In this document: piece after piece, positions 33,383 to 42,344 of the stretch | Numbering within the stretch: the first letter of the stretch is position 1 | Layout of the letters: the number at the start of each line of letters is the position of its first letter | From: Methylobacillus methanolivorans | GTDB lineage: Bacteria > Pseudomonadota > Gammaproteobacteria > Burkholderiales > Methylophilaceae | Direction: 5' to 3' | NCBI RefSeq assembly: GCF_044751345.1 | Contig: NZ_JBIWXY010000002.1 | Span: 124,001 to 188,000, forward strand | DNA length: 64,000 nucleotides | The notes under the pieces: model-generated | The model's input: the letters and a program-made list of their open reading frames with translations, nothing else | The model's database searches: none | What the model was told of the DNA's origin: nothing | Translations under genes and position numbers: made by a program

Positions 33383-33634
33383 TTACTCGGACTTATGTTC
33401 TTCCTGATGCTCGGCAGCGGCTTCACGTGCCTTTTCGATAGCATCTTCCGCAGCATCCTTGGCTTCGTCAACGGCTTCTTCTGCCTTATCTACCGCATGT
33501 TCTGCGTGCTCATGTGCTTGTTCTACGGCTTGTGCAGCGGCAGCTTCAACGTTCTCTTCTTCCTTGTTGCTACAGCCTCCCAGCACCAAGCCGGCAAGGA
33601 AAATAGCAAGGATGGATGTTGATCGTAATGTCAT
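33383..33634 (-). CDS. Small helical lipoprotein (Ala/Glu-rich)
   Basis: This 83-residue protein has a lipoprotein signal peptide with lipobox LVLGGC, so Cys21 is probably lipidated. The rest is almost only Ala, Glu, Asp, Lys and His arranged in roughly 11-residue repeats (AVDKAEEAVDEAKDAAEDA), forming a long amphipathic or coiled-coil helix, similar in style to Lpp- and YqjD-like proteins. It may tether or space the envelope. AGGAG precedes the ATG. It is followed upstream by the LysM gene on the same strand. Confidence 0.8.
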   Translation of the reverse strand: MTLRSTSILAIFLAGLVLGGCSNKEEENVEAAAAQAVEQAHEHAEHAVDKAEEAVDEAKDAAEDAIEKAREAAAEHQEEHKSE

Positions 33635-33654
33635 TCTGGGTCTCCTGATTGAGG

Positions 33655-34131
33655 TTATTGGGGGATACGTAAGGTCTGGCCCGGATAGATTTTGTCCGGA
33701 TGGTTGAGCATGGGCTTATTCGCTTCAAAAATCTTCATGTAGGCATTAGCGTTGCCATAATGTTCCTTGGCGATCTTGGACAAGGTGTCGCCACGCACTA
33801 CTGTGTAAAATACCGGGGCGGTTTCTGCGGCTGTGACCTTGAGGTTGTCCACAACCTCACTGACACCATTGATGTTGCCGCAGCAGAGGAGAATTTTTTC
33901 CTTGATTTCCTGGGTAGCTGCGGTGCCGCCGACGGTGACTTTACCTGTGGCGCCGTCAAAATCCACTTGCAGGCCTTCTGCATCCAATTCCATTTTGTGG
34001 ATGTAGTTGAGAATGGCTTGACTGGCAGTGGCATTCGCAGAGGTGACCGGATTCTCGGCTTTTGCTTCAACAGCCGGGTGCGTGCCAAACAGTTTCTCGC
34101 CAGCGTCTTTGATGAATGAAATCAAACCCAT
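33655..34131 (-). CDS. BON-LysM domain protein (YgaU/Kbp-like)
   Basis: This 158-residue protein starts MGLISFIKDAGEKLFG, without a classical signal peptide, as in E. coli YgaU (Kbp). A BON domain covers about residues 38-98 and a LysM domain about 107-157 (YTVVRGDTLSKIAKEHYGNANAYMKI...LRIPQ). Kbp binds potassium and LysM binds peptidoglycan, so it is probably a stress- or osmotically linked envelope protein. The ribosome site AAGGAG is clear. A symbol is withheld because orthology is not proved. Confidence 0.9.
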   Translation of the reverse strand: MGLISFIKDAGEKLFGTHPAVEAKAENPVTSANATASQAILNYIHKMELDAEGLQVDFDGATGKVTVGGTAATQEIKEKILLCCGNINGVSEVVDNLKVTAAETAPVFYTVVRGDTLSKIAKEHYGNANAYMKIFEANKPMLNHPDKIYPGQTLRIPQ

Positions 34132-34216
34132 TTGCTTATCTCCTTGTTGTTATGAAGTCGTGACAAACGCAACGCGGTAATAGTTCATCTTACTCTCATC
34201 TGAAGGGCGCTGGCGG

Positions 34217-34245
34217 CCGCGATTGTCATTTTTTGTCAATCGCGG
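34217..34245 (-). terminator. Hairpin after hemE
   Basis: CCGCGATTG (34217-34225) and CAATCGCGG (34237-34245) form a perfect 9-base stem around an 11-base A/T-rich loop, 11 bases past the hemE stop on the minus strand. There is no long T tract. Confidence 0.5.
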
Positions 34246-34256
34246 TGAAGTCGGCA

Positions 34257-35321
34257 TCAGAGATGGTAATTGCGGCTGATGGCGTGCACGGCCTTGATCA
34301 TCGCCTCGGCATTTTCGGGCGGTGTGAATTGCGTGATACCGTGGCCAAGGTTGAACACATGGCCATTGCCTATGCCGTAATTGGCGAGGATGCGCGCGAC
34401 TTCTTTTTCCACGGCTTCGGGCGTGGAAAGCAGGATGGCAGGGTCCATATTGCCTTGCAGCGCTACTTTGTGGCCAACGCGCTTGCGTGCCTCGCCTAGC
34501 GACACTGTCCAATCCAGCCCCAGCGCGTCAGCCCCAGTCTCGGTCTGGGCTTCGAGCCATAATCCACCACCCTTGGTGAAGACAATGCTGGGCACGGTGC
34601 GGCCATCGTTTTCCTTGGTGAGTCCGCTGACGATCTGCTTCATGTATTGCAGCGAGAATTCTTCATAAGCGTGATGAGAAAGCGCCCCGCCCCATGAGTC
34701 AAAGATCATGACCGCTTGTGCGCCAGCAGCAATCTGGGCATTGAGATATTGCGTCACCGTCTGTGCAGTGATGCTGAGGATATGGTGCAAGAGTTCTGGC
34801 CGTGCATAGGCCATTTGCTTGATGGTGAGGAAATCCGTACCGCCGCGGCCCTCCACCATGTAGGTTGCCAGCGTCCAGGGGCTACCGGAAAAGCCGATGA
34901 GAGGAACTCGTCCATCCAGGGTGCGACGAATCTGGCTGACGGCATCGGTGACATACTTGAGCTCAGTGCCGATATCGGGAACTGCCAGTTTGCGGATATC
35001 AGCCTCTTCGCGCAGGGTGCGCTCGAATTTTGGTCCCTCGCCCTCCTCGAAATACAGGCCCAGCCCCATAGCATCGGGAATGGTGAGGATGTCGGAGAAC
35101 AGGATGGCGGCATCCAGCGGGTAGCGATCCAGCGGTTGCATGGTGACTTCAGTCGCCAAATCCGAGTTCTTGCACAGGTCAAGAAAACTACCCGCCTGTT
35201 TGCGCGTGGCGCGGTATTCAGGCAGGTAGCGCCCGGCCTGGCGCATCATCCATACTGGTGTGTAGGGGGTGGACTGGCGTTGCAGTGCACGGAGGAAAAC
35301 ATCGTTTTTCAATGTGGTCAT
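34257..35321 (-). CDS. hemE: Uroporphyrinogen decarboxylase
   Basis: This 354-residue cytoplasmic enzyme decarboxylates the four acetate side chains of uroporphyrinogen III to give coproporphyrinogen III in heme synthesis. The N-terminal signature PVWMMRQAGRYLPEYR and the central GFSGSPWTLATYMVEG are both intact. The start at 35321 (MTTLKNDVFLRAL) is the family start; the frame opens ten codons earlier. It follows hemL by 13 bases and is probably co-transcribed with thiD, thiE and hemL. Confidence 0.98.
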   Translation of the reverse strand: MTTLKNDVFLRALQRQSTPYTPVWMMRQAGRYLPEYRATRKQAGSFLDLCKNSDLATEVTMQPLDRYPLDAAILFSDILTIPDAMGLGLYFEEGEGPKFERTLREEADIRKLAVPDIGTELKYVTDAVSQIRRTLDGRVPLIGFSGSPWTLATYMVEGRGGTDFLTIKQMAYARPELLHHILSITAQTVTQYLNAQIAAGAQAVMIFDSWGGALSHHAYEEFSLQYMKQIVSGLTKENDGRTVPSIVFTKGGGLWLEAQTETGADALGLDWTVSLGEARKRVGHKVALQGNMDPAILLSTPEAVEKEVARILANYGIGNGHVFNLGHGITQFTPPENAEAMIKAVHAISRNYHL

Positions 35322-35334
35322 GGATAGTTCCTGA

Positions 35335-36615
35335 TTAACGCAAGCTGGCAAACACTTGGCGGGCGGCCGCTATGGTCTGGTCGATATCGGCTTCGCTGTG
35401 CGCGATTGACACAAAACCGGCCTCGAAGGCAGATGGAGCCAGGTAAACCCCCTGCTCCAACATGCCGTGGAAGAAGCGGTTGAATGCTGCCTTGTCGCAT
35501 TGCATGACTTCGGCAAAGCTATTGGGGCAGTGCTCACTGAAATAGAGGCCGAACATGCCGCCCACGCTTTGTGCACTGAAGGTAACGCCAACATCACGCG
35601 CTGCCTGCACCAGGCCATCAGTCAGCTGGCGCGTCTTGGCGGCCAGTTCGTCATGGAAACCTGGGCGTTGCAATTGCTGTAATGTCGCCAGGCCTGCAGC
35701 CACGGCGACAGGGTTGCCAGACAATGTCCCTGCCTGGTAGACCGGCCCTAATGGCGCGAGGAATGCCATGACATCGGCACGGCCACCGAATGCGCCAACG
35801 GGCAGGCCACCGCCAATCACCTTGCCTAGCGTGGTGAGGTCGGGTTTGATGCCAAACAGCTGCTGTGCACCACCCAAGGCAACGCGGAAACCGGTCATCA
35901 CCTCATCGAAAATTAGCAAGGTGCCGGATTGTGTGCATAAGGTGCGTAGTGCATTGAGGAACGCGGGGCTGGGGTTCACCAGATTCATGTTGCCTGCCAC
36001 AGGCTCAAGGATGACGCAGGCAATCTGCTCGCCAAGCTCACTGAATAACTGTTCCAGCGCTGCAACATCATTGTATGGCAGGGTTAATGTATGCGCTGCG
36101 AGTTCAGGAGGAACGCCCGCAGAGCTGGGTTGGCCAAAAGTGAGCGCTCCCGAACCAGCCTTGACCAGCAAGGAGTCGGCATGGCCATGGTAGCAACCCT
36201 CGAACTTGAGGATCTTGCTGCGGCTGGTGAAACCGCGTGCCAGGCGAATGGCGCTCATAGTGGCTTCGGTGCCGGAGCTGACCAGGCGTACCTGTTCCAT
36301 GCTCGGCACTAAGTGGGTGATGAGTTGCGCCATGTCCAACTCTAGCGCAGTGGGTGCGCCGAAAGACAAGCTGTTAGCGGCTGTAGCCTGCACTGCAGCA
36401 ATCACATCGGTCTGGGCATGCCCCAGGATCATCGGCCCCCAGGAGCCAACGTAATCGATATATTCCTGCCCATCTTCGTCCCACAAGCGGGAGCCTAGGC
36501 CGCGCTTGAAGAACACCGGTGTGCCGCCCACCGAGCCAAAAGCGCGTACTGGTGAATTCACGCCGCCGGGGATCAGTGTCTGGGATTGCTCGAATAATTG
36601 CTGGTTTCTACTCAT
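35335..36615 (-). CDS. hemL: Glutamate-1-semialdehyde 2,1-aminomutase
   Basis: This is a 426-residue PLP enzyme that converts glutamate-1-semialdehyde to 5-aminolevulinate, an early precursor in the C5 heme pathway. It begins MSRNQQLFEQSQTLIPGGVNSPVRAF, contains LLIFDEVMTGFRVA and the PLP-lysine region PDLTTLGKVIGGGLPVGAFGG. Full length. Located between thiE (9 bases upstream) and hemE (13 bases downstream). Confidence 0.98.
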   Translation of the reverse strand: MSRNQQLFEQSQTLIPGGVNSPVRAFGSVGGTPVFFKRGLGSRLWDEDGQEYIDYVGSWGPMILGHAQTDVIAAVQATAANSLSFGAPTALELDMAQLITHLVPSMEQVRLVSSGTEATMSAIRLARGFTSRSKILKFEGCYHGHADSLLVKAGSGALTFGQPSSAGVPPELAAHTLTLPYNDVAALEQLFSELGEQIACVILEPVAGNMNLVNPSPAFLNALRTLCTQSGTLLIFDEVMTGFRVALGGAQQLFGIKPDLTTLGKVIGGGLPVGAFGGRADVMAFLAPLGPVYQAGTLSGNPVAVAAGLATLQQLQRPGFHDELAAKTRQLTDGLVQAARDVGVTFSAQSVGGMFGLYFSEHCPNSFAEVMQCDKAAFNRFFHGMLEQGVYLAPSAFEAGFVSIAHSEADIDQTIAAARQVFASLR

Positions 36616-36624
36616 GGCCTGGCT

Positions 36625-37254
36625 CTAGCTAAAAAGTTGGTTGAATTGGTTGGCTTGCGCCTTGATATCCGCTGCATTCCACAAGGCACCAATCACCGCA
36701 ATGGCATCGGCACCCGCGCTGACCACGCTGGCAGCATTGTCCAGCGTGATCCCGCCGATGGCAACGACAGGTACGCCTAGTTCTCTCGCCTGCTGGAACA
36801 ATGTCATATCCGCACGTGGTGCGTGGGGTTTGGTGGATGAGGGAAAGCAGGCGCCGAAGGCCACATAATCAGCCCCCAGCCTGGCTGCCTGCTGGGCAAG
36901 TCCAAGGTTGTTGTAGCATGAGGCACCAATGATCTTGCTGGCTCCCAGTGTGCTGCGTGCGGCAGTGATGTCGCCATCGTCTATGCCAAGGTGAACGCCA
37001 TCGGCATCCAGCTTGGCGGCAAGCTCAACATCATCATTGATGATTAATGGCACCCGGTAAGCCCGGCACATTGCCAGCAGGGCTTGGGCTTGTTCCCGTG
37101 CTTGCTCGCCGGATACGCGCTTGTTGCGATATTGCAGTACGGTGGCCCCTCCTGCGAGTGCCATTTTGCAGAGGTCCAGCAGGCGGGCGGTATCTGTTTC
37201 ATCCGGGGTGATGGCATACAACCCGCGGATGGCCACGGGGCTATTCTTCGTCAT
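36625..37254 (-). CDS. thiE: Thiamine-phosphate synthase
   Basis: This 209-residue TIM-barrel enzyme joins HMP pyrophosphate to the thiazole phosphate to make thiamine monophosphate. Seen are GLYAITPDE, LQYRNKRVSGEQ (phosphate/pyrophosphate binding), INDDVELAAKLDADGVHLG and VVAIGGITLDNA. The ATG at 37254 is chosen; it overlaps the thiD stop by 14 bases, indicating coupled translation. A much longer open frame reaching 37515 runs through thiD and is not real. Confidence 0.96.
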   Translation of the reverse strand: MTKNSPVAIRGLYAITPDETDTARLLDLCKMALAGGATVLQYRNKRVSGEQAREQAQALLAMCRAYRVPLIINDDVELAAKLDADGVHLGIDDGDITAARSTLGASKIIGASCYNNLGLAQQAARLGADYVAFGACFPSSTKPHAPRADMTLFQQARELGVPVVAIGGITLDNAASVVSAGADAIAVIGALWNAADIKAQANQFNQLFS

Positions 37255-38080
37255 CAGACTCTTCGCGTGCCCAGAACAGGCGGTCGGGAATATATTGCCC
37301 CATGCCAGGGCGGAAGGCATGGCGTAGCGAGTGCCAAGTGTATTCCTGCGCCTCTGCGATAGCTTCCTCCATGCCCAAGCCGTGTGCCAGGCAGGCCGCG
37401 ATGGCAGATGCCAGCGTACAGCCGGAACCATGATAGCTACCAGGCAAGCGCTCGCAAGGGTAGGAGCGCAGCAGTTTTTGCGAGCCGTAAAGATTGTTGA
37501 TGACTTGCGGCGCACGTTCGTGGGTGCCGGTAATCAGTACATATTCAGGCCCCAGTGCCAACAGGCGCTCTGCGACTTCATCGATGGAGGCATGCTCAAC
37601 CTCATCGCTATAGTCGCCGGTAAATGCCAGTCGCCTGGCTTCCAGGCTATTTGGCGTGATCAGTGTGGCCTGTGGGAACAGCAGGTCTATCATGGCCTCC
37701 TGCATGGCTTCGTTGGCCAATTCATCGCCTCGCCCGGAGGAGAGCACTGGGTCAATCAATAAGGGCACATCGGGATAATCGGCGACGATTTCGGCGATCA
37801 CGGCAATATTTTCCACGCTGCCCAACATGCCCAGCTTGAAGGCAGAAATCTGCATGTCTTCAAGGATGGTACGGGCTTGCTCGTTGATCAGCTCGGCATC
37901 CAGCGAGACGACATTTTCCACGCCCACCGTATCTTGTACGGTAATGGCGGTGACAACAGATACGGGATGGCAGCCAATGCTGGATAGCGCCAGAAGGTCG
38001 GCTTGCAAGCCTGCACCACTACTTGGGTCAGTGGCTGCGAAGGTCAGCACGCAGGGTGGCATGAGGTTGATTGTTTCCAT
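37241..38080 (-). CDS. thiD: Hydroxymethylpyrimidine/phosphomethylpyrimidine kinase
   Basis: This is a 279-residue ribokinase-fold enzyme that phosphorylates HMP twice for thiamine synthesis. Seen are CVLTFAATDPSSGAGLQADL at the N terminus (substrate binding), LLIDPVLSSGRGDEL and the anion-hole GSYHGSGCTLASAIAA. The start at 38080 (METINLMPP) fits the family; the frame opens five codons earlier. It heads the thiD-thiE-hemL-hemE run. No TPP riboswitch was seen in the 250 bases upstream. Confidence 0.96.
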   Translation of the reverse strand: METINLMPPCVLTFAATDPSSGAGLQADLLALSSIGCHPVSVVTAITVQDTVGVENVVSLDAELINEQARTILEDMQISAFKLGMLGSVENIAVIAEIVADYPDVPLLIDPVLSSGRGDELANEAMQEAMIDLLFPQATLITPNSLEARRLAFTGDYSDEVEHASIDEVAERLLALGPEYVLITGTHERAPQVINNLYGSQKLLRSYPCERLPGSYHGSGCTLASAIAACLAHGLGMEEAIAEAQEYTWHSLRHAFRPGMGQYIPDRLFWAREESDDEE

Positions 38081-38389
38081 GGCGGGTCCTGTCAATGGAT
38101 AAGCGGGCTTGAGCCAGGCAAAGAGTTGGTCAGATAAATATTCATGTAGGACGTCATTTTAGCCTAATCGACATTGAAAGGAGAGGATAGGCTTGTGTTG
38201 AGAGGCAAGATGTCGTGAAAGTGCTATTGGGTGGTGTTGCCTTGAGCGCTTGCTACGCTTATTTCTTGGGCAGTTGTATATCGAGTAGTGTGCTCTGATA
38301 AATAAGCCATTTTATAAAAATGGTTTTGCATGATGGCGCTAAAGCCTTTTAGAATAAAAAGACACCTACCATTGAAAAGGCCATTGCCC

Positions 38390-41071
38390 ATGCCGCAATC
38401 CAGCCAGAATGATGCAGTTCTTTGGCATGCACTCAAGACCAGCGAAGTGCTTGAGCGTGTGCAGTCCACCCAAGAAGGCCTAAGTAGTAGGGAAGCGGAT
38501 AAGCGCTTGCAGGAGTATGGCAGGAACGAGTTGCCTCCCCCTAAACGTCAACATCCCGTGATGCGTTTCCTGTCGCAGTTCAATAATGCCTTGATCTACT
38601 TCATGTTGTCGGCGGCAGTGATTGCTTTCTTCCTTGATCATGCTGTCGATTCAGCCGTGATCCTGGCGGTGGTGCTGATCAACGCAATTGTCGGTTATAT
38701 CCAGGAAGGCAAGGCTGAGCAGGCGCTGGATGCGATCCGCAATATGATGGTGCCCCATGTCACGGTGGTGCGGGATGGGCACCGCCAAACCCTGGAAGTG
38801 GGCGATCTGGTACCCGGCGACGTGATCGTGCTGGAAGCTGGCGACAGCGTGCCGGCTGATGCACGTTTGCTCAAGGCCAGGCAGCTTTCCAGCGAGGAGG
38901 CCATTCTTACTGGCGAATCGGTGCCCAGCCAGAAACAGGAGCATGCGGTGGCAGAGAATGCCGACCTGGGAGATCGACATTGTATGCTGTATTCCGGCAC
39001 CATCATTGCGGCAGGCCAGGGGCGTGCCGTGGTGGTGGAAACCGGTAGCGCAACGGAAATCGGCCGTATCAGCAGCATGATTGCCAAGGTGGAAACCCTG
39101 GAAACACCCTTGTTACAACAAATCAATCATTTCGGGCGCCTGTTCACCTGGTTTGCCCTCAGCCTGGCCCTTGGCCTGCTGGCGTTTGCCAAGCTGGTGC
39201 AGAACTATAGCTGGATCGATGGATTTATGGTGGTGGTAGCGATCTCGGTGGGTTTGGTGCCGGAGGGCTTACCTGCTGTGATTACCATCACCCTGGCGAT
39301 TGGTGTGCAGCGCATGGCGAGGCACAACGCCATTATTCGACGCTTGCCCGCGGTGGAAACGCTGGGCGCGACTTCAGTGATCTGCTCGGATAAAACCGGT
39401 ACCCTCACCCGGAATGAAATGACAGTCAGACGCTTGGTTGCAGGCAAGGCGCATTATTTGGTGGAGGGGACAGGCTATGTGCCCGAGGGCGAGATCAAGC
39501 CGCAGGAAGGTGCCTCTGGTCGTGGGTGGGAAGATCTGGTGCTGGCAGGCTTCCTCTGCAACGATGCCAAGCTGAAGCAAGAATCCGGGCAATGGCACGT
39601 GCTGGGCGACCCTATGGAAGGTGCCTTGGTGGCACTGGCGATGAAGGCTGGGCAAGACATTCAGCAGGAGCGCAATGCCTGGAAGCGGCTTGATGAAGTG
39701 CCTTTCGATAGCAAGCACAAGTTCATGGCAACGCTGCACCGCCATGAGGAGCATGGCACCTGGATGTTCATCAAGGGTGCTCCGGAAAGCGTGTTGGAGC
39801 GATGCCAGCAACCTGATCACGACTATTGGGCTGAGTGCATTAGCGAGGCGGCCCATCACGGTGAGCGCGTGCTCGGTTTTGCTGCCCGGCGCTGCGATGA
39901 TGGCAAGCAGCAGCTTGAGTTCAAGGATGTCGAGAATGACCTGGATTTTCTCGGCATCATGGGCTTCATTGATCCGCCGCGTGAAGAGGTGCTTGATGCA
40001 ATCGCCAGCTGCCGCTCTGCCGGGGTCAAGGTGAAAATGATCACTGGGGATCATGCCGCGACAGCACAGGCGATTGCAAAACAGCTGCACCTTGCGGAAG
40101 AGCCTGGCGTTATGACCGGGGCAGACCTCGACAAGGTGCCAGATGAAGAGTTGAGCGCTGTGCTGGCGAAAACCAGTGTATTTGCGCGTACCACGCCTGA
40201 GCACAAGCTGCGCATCGTCAAAGCCTTGCAGCAACAAGGCGAAGTGGTCGCTATGACGGGTGATGGCGTCAACGATGCGCCATCACTCAAGCAGGCCGAT
40301 GTAGGCATTGCCATGGGCAAAAAAGGCACGGAGGCGGCTAAGCAGGCTTCGGAAATGGTACTGGCAGATGACAACTTTGCCACCATTGTCTCGGCCGTGC
40401 ATGCTGGGCGCACGGTCTACGATAATGTGCGTAAGGTGATTGCCTGGACTTTACCCACCAACGGCGGTGAAGCGCTCGCCGTGGTGGTGGCCTTGTTGCT
40501 GGGCATGTCGTTACCGATGATCCCGGCGCAGATTCTGTGGATCAATATGGTGCTCACGGTGACATTGGGCTTGGTGCTGGCTTTCGAGCCTGCCGAGCCT
40601 GATGTCATGGAGCGCCCTCCGCGCCCGCGCAATGCCGCCCTGCTCTCTCCTTTCCTGCTCTGGCGCGTGGGCTTTGTGTCAGTGCTGTTTACCATCGGCG
40701 TATTCATCATTTTTGAATATGCCATGCGACGTGAGCTGGGTGAGGAAGTGGCGCGTACCATGGTGGTGAATACTCTGGTGGTGCTGGAGATATTCTACCT
40801 ATTCAACGTGCGTTACCTCAATGCCAAGTCGTTCAGCTGGCGCGGCTTGCTTGGCACGCCCATACTCTTGATTGCACTGGCCGCTGTGATATTGGCGCAG
40901 CTGGCGTTCACCTATGCTGCACCTTTGCATGCCTTGTTTGCCAGCGCGCCGATTGACTGGAAAGATGGTCTCGTGATCATATTGATCGGTATTGTCTTCA
41001 TGTTGGTGCTGGAAGTTGAGAAAACTCTGATGCGAAAACGCGGCAAAACCAATGTGTTGGCAGAATCTTAA
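38390..41071 (+). CDS. P-type cation-transporting ATPase (P2-type, Ca2+/Na+-like)
   Basis: This is an 893-residue inner-membrane ion pump. An N-terminal cation-ATPase domain is followed by two helices, the actuator with ILTGESVP, the membrane motif VGLVPEGLP (M4, ion binding), the phosphorylation site CSDKTGTLTRNE and the hinge MTGDGVNDAPSLKQADVGIAMG. Six helices close the protein, with WINMVLTVTLGLVLAFEP in M6. The PEGL motif and length fit the P2A/P2-like bacterial group; the ion cannot be fixed by eye. The ATG at 38390 is preferred to 38330 because the extra 20 residues are basic and unlike the family. It is followed 16 bases later by a universal-stress gene. Confidence 0.92.
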   Translation: MPQSSQNDAVLWHALKTSEVLERVQSTQEGLSSREADKRLQEYGRNELPPPKRQHPVMRFLSQFNNALIYFMLSAAVIAFFLDHAVDSAVILAVVLINAIVGYIQEGKAEQALDAIRNMMVPHVTVVRDGHRQTLEVGDLVPGDVIVLEAGDSVPADARLLKARQLSSEEAILTGESVPSQKQEHAVAENADLGDRHCMLYSGTIIAAGQGRAVVVETGSATEIGRISSMIAKVETLETPLLQQINHFGRLFTWFALSLALGLLAFAKLVQNYSWIDGFMVVVAISVGLVPEGLPAVITITLAIGVQRMARHNAIIRRLPAVETLGATSVICSDKTGTLTRNEMTVRRLVAGKAHYLVEGTGYVPEGEIKPQEGASGRGWEDLVLAGFLCNDAKLKQESGQWHVLGDPMEGALVALAMKAGQDIQQERNAWKRLDEVPFDSKHKFMATLHRHEEHGTWMFIKGAPESVLERCQQPDHDYWAECISEAAHHGERVLGFAARRCDDGKQQLEFKDVENDLDFLGIMGFIDPPREEVLDAIASCRSAGVKVKMITGDHAATAQAIAKQLHLAEEPGVMTGADLDKVPDEELSAVLAKTSVFARTTPEHKLRIVKALQQQGEVVAMTGDGVNDAPSLKQADVGIAMGKKGTEAAKQASEMVLADDNFATIVSAVHAGRTVYDNVRKVIAWTLPTNGGEALAVVVALLLGMSLPMIPAQILWINMVLTVTLGLVLAFEPAEPDVMERPPRPRNAALLSPFLLWRVGFVSVLFTIGVFIIFEYAMRRELGEEVARTMVVNTLVVLEIFYLFNVRYLNAKSFSWRGLLGTPILLIALAAVILAQLAFTYAAPLHALFASAPIDWKDGLVIILIGIVFMLVLEVEKTLMRKRGKTNVLAES

Positions 41072-41087
41072 GGAAGGAAATCCCCCG

Positions 41088-41954
41088 GTGACGACAGAAT
41101 TCAAGACCAAACAACCCCGCCAGTTACTACTGGCGACAGATCTCGGTGCGCGTTGCGATCGTGCCCTTGATCGTGCGGTACAACTCTCGCAGGCTTGGCA
41201 TGCACCGCTGACGGTTGTGCATGCTTTTGAGCAGATTGAACCGATTGCCGATACACCCGGCTGGCGTCAGCCGCAGGATATTGCCTTGGCGATCCAGGCT
41301 GAGTTGGTAGAGGAGTTAAGCGAGACAGGCCTCCCAGGTATCAGTGCGCGTGTGGTGCGCGGCAAGCCGAGTGAGGTGGTGTTGCAAGTGGCTGAGGATG
41401 TGCAGGCAGAATTGATCTTGACCGGGGTCAAGCGTGATGGCGCTTTTGAGAAGGCTTTGCTTGGCGATACCGTGGCAGCGCTGGCACGCCAATCCCCCGT
41501 GCCTGTGCTGGTGGTGAAAAAGCGTCTACGCAAGCCTTACGGCAAGATTGTGGTGGCTACTGATCTTTCAGAGTTGTCGCGTGCGGCACTTGCCAGGGCG
41601 GTCGATATGTTTGGCCCGGAGAACCTCGTTGTTTTCCACGCTGCTTTTGCTCACTTTGCCAGCCGCATGGATGATCGCGTGGCTTATGAAAGTGAATTGC
41701 GCGAGGACGCCATCCAGAATTGCCGTGATTTTATTCGGGATGTTGCCGGTGAAACAGCGGCAGCCAACATTGATGTAGTGGTGGAATATGGAGAGCCTGA
41801 CCTGCTGCTGGAGTCCTATGTGCAAGACAAGCGCATAGAGTTGGTGGTGGTGGCGACACATGGACGCAGTGGCTTATTGGGGGTGTTGCTGGGTAGCATC
41901 GCAATTCGCATCCTGGATAGCGTTGCCTGTGATGTACTGATCGTGCGCAGCTGA
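41088..41954 (+). CDS. Tandem universal stress protein (UspA family)
   Basis: This 288-residue protein has two Usp domains. The first (about 9-140) starts QLLLATDLGARCDRALDRAV, and the second (about 146-288) starts KIVVATDLSELSRAALARAV. The second ends with the ATP-binding pattern THGRSGLLGVLLGSIAIRIL. The start is GTG at 41088 with AAGGAAGG upstream, inside a frame that opens earlier within the ATPase gene. Co-transcription with the P-type ATPase suggests a regulatory or stress link, a pairing seen in other bacteria. Confidence 0.92.
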   Translation: MTTEFKTKQPRQLLLATDLGARCDRALDRAVQLSQAWHAPLTVVHAFEQIEPIADTPGWRQPQDIALAIQAELVEELSETGLPGISARVVRGKPSEVVLQVAEDVQAELILTGVKRDGAFEKALLGDTVAALARQSPVPVLVVKKRLRKPYGKIVVATDLSELSRAALARAVDMFGPENLVVFHAAFAHFASRMDDRVAYESELREDAIQNCRDFIRDVAGETAAANIDVVVEYGEPDLLLESYVQDKRIELVVVATHGRSGLLGVLLGSIAIRILDSVACDVLIVRS

Positions 41955-42067
41955 TATGGACTTTTAGGTAATTCTGACAGCGCTTTCAGTCAGTGCCCTA
42001 TCCAGCGCGATGTCATCCCCCGCTAATCTGGAGACTCATCATTTTTGCATTTGCAAGGAGCAATATC

Positions 42068-42325
42068 ATGAGTCTCTCTCACGGAATACTCCCCGGCATG
42101 CCTGTGATCTGTTCCCAAGGCAAGCAGTTTGCCACCGTGGATCACATGGAAGGTAGCAACCAGATCAAGCTCACCAAGGATGAAAGCGGTCAGCATCACT
42201 TCATTCCCGTGAGTTGGGTAGCTGCCACGGATAACGCAGAAGTGACGCTGAACCGTCCTGGTGATGAGGTGAAGCGGCAATGGTCTACCACCCCCAAACC
42301 TGAACAACCGAATGCTTACCAGTAA
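42068..42325 (+). CDS. DUF2171-like small protein
   Basis: This 85-residue soluble protein has a single small beta-barrel (GMPVICSQGKQFATVDHMEGSN...HHFIPVSWV), typical of the DUF2171/PRC-barrel-like group. AAGGAG precedes the ATG. The C terminus is polar and probably disordered (TTPKPEQPNAYQ). Function unknown; such proteins are often stress-induced. Confidence 0.75.
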   Translation: MSLSHGILPGMPVICSQGKQFATVDHMEGSNQIKLTKDESGQHHFIPVSWVAATDNAEVTLNRPGDEVKRQWSTTPKPEQPNAYQ

Positions 42326-42344
42326 GTACTAATGCCTTGCCCGA

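Noticed and set aside
36625..37515. Long 296-codon frame covering thiE and part of thiD
   Set aside because: The first 87 codons overlap the thiD coding sequence and do not resemble any protein. The thiE start at 37254 gives the normal enzyme length.
38081..38330. TPP riboswitch before thiD
   Set aside because: The conserved CTGAGA and the second-arm elements expected of a thi-box were not found on the minus strand upstream of thiD.
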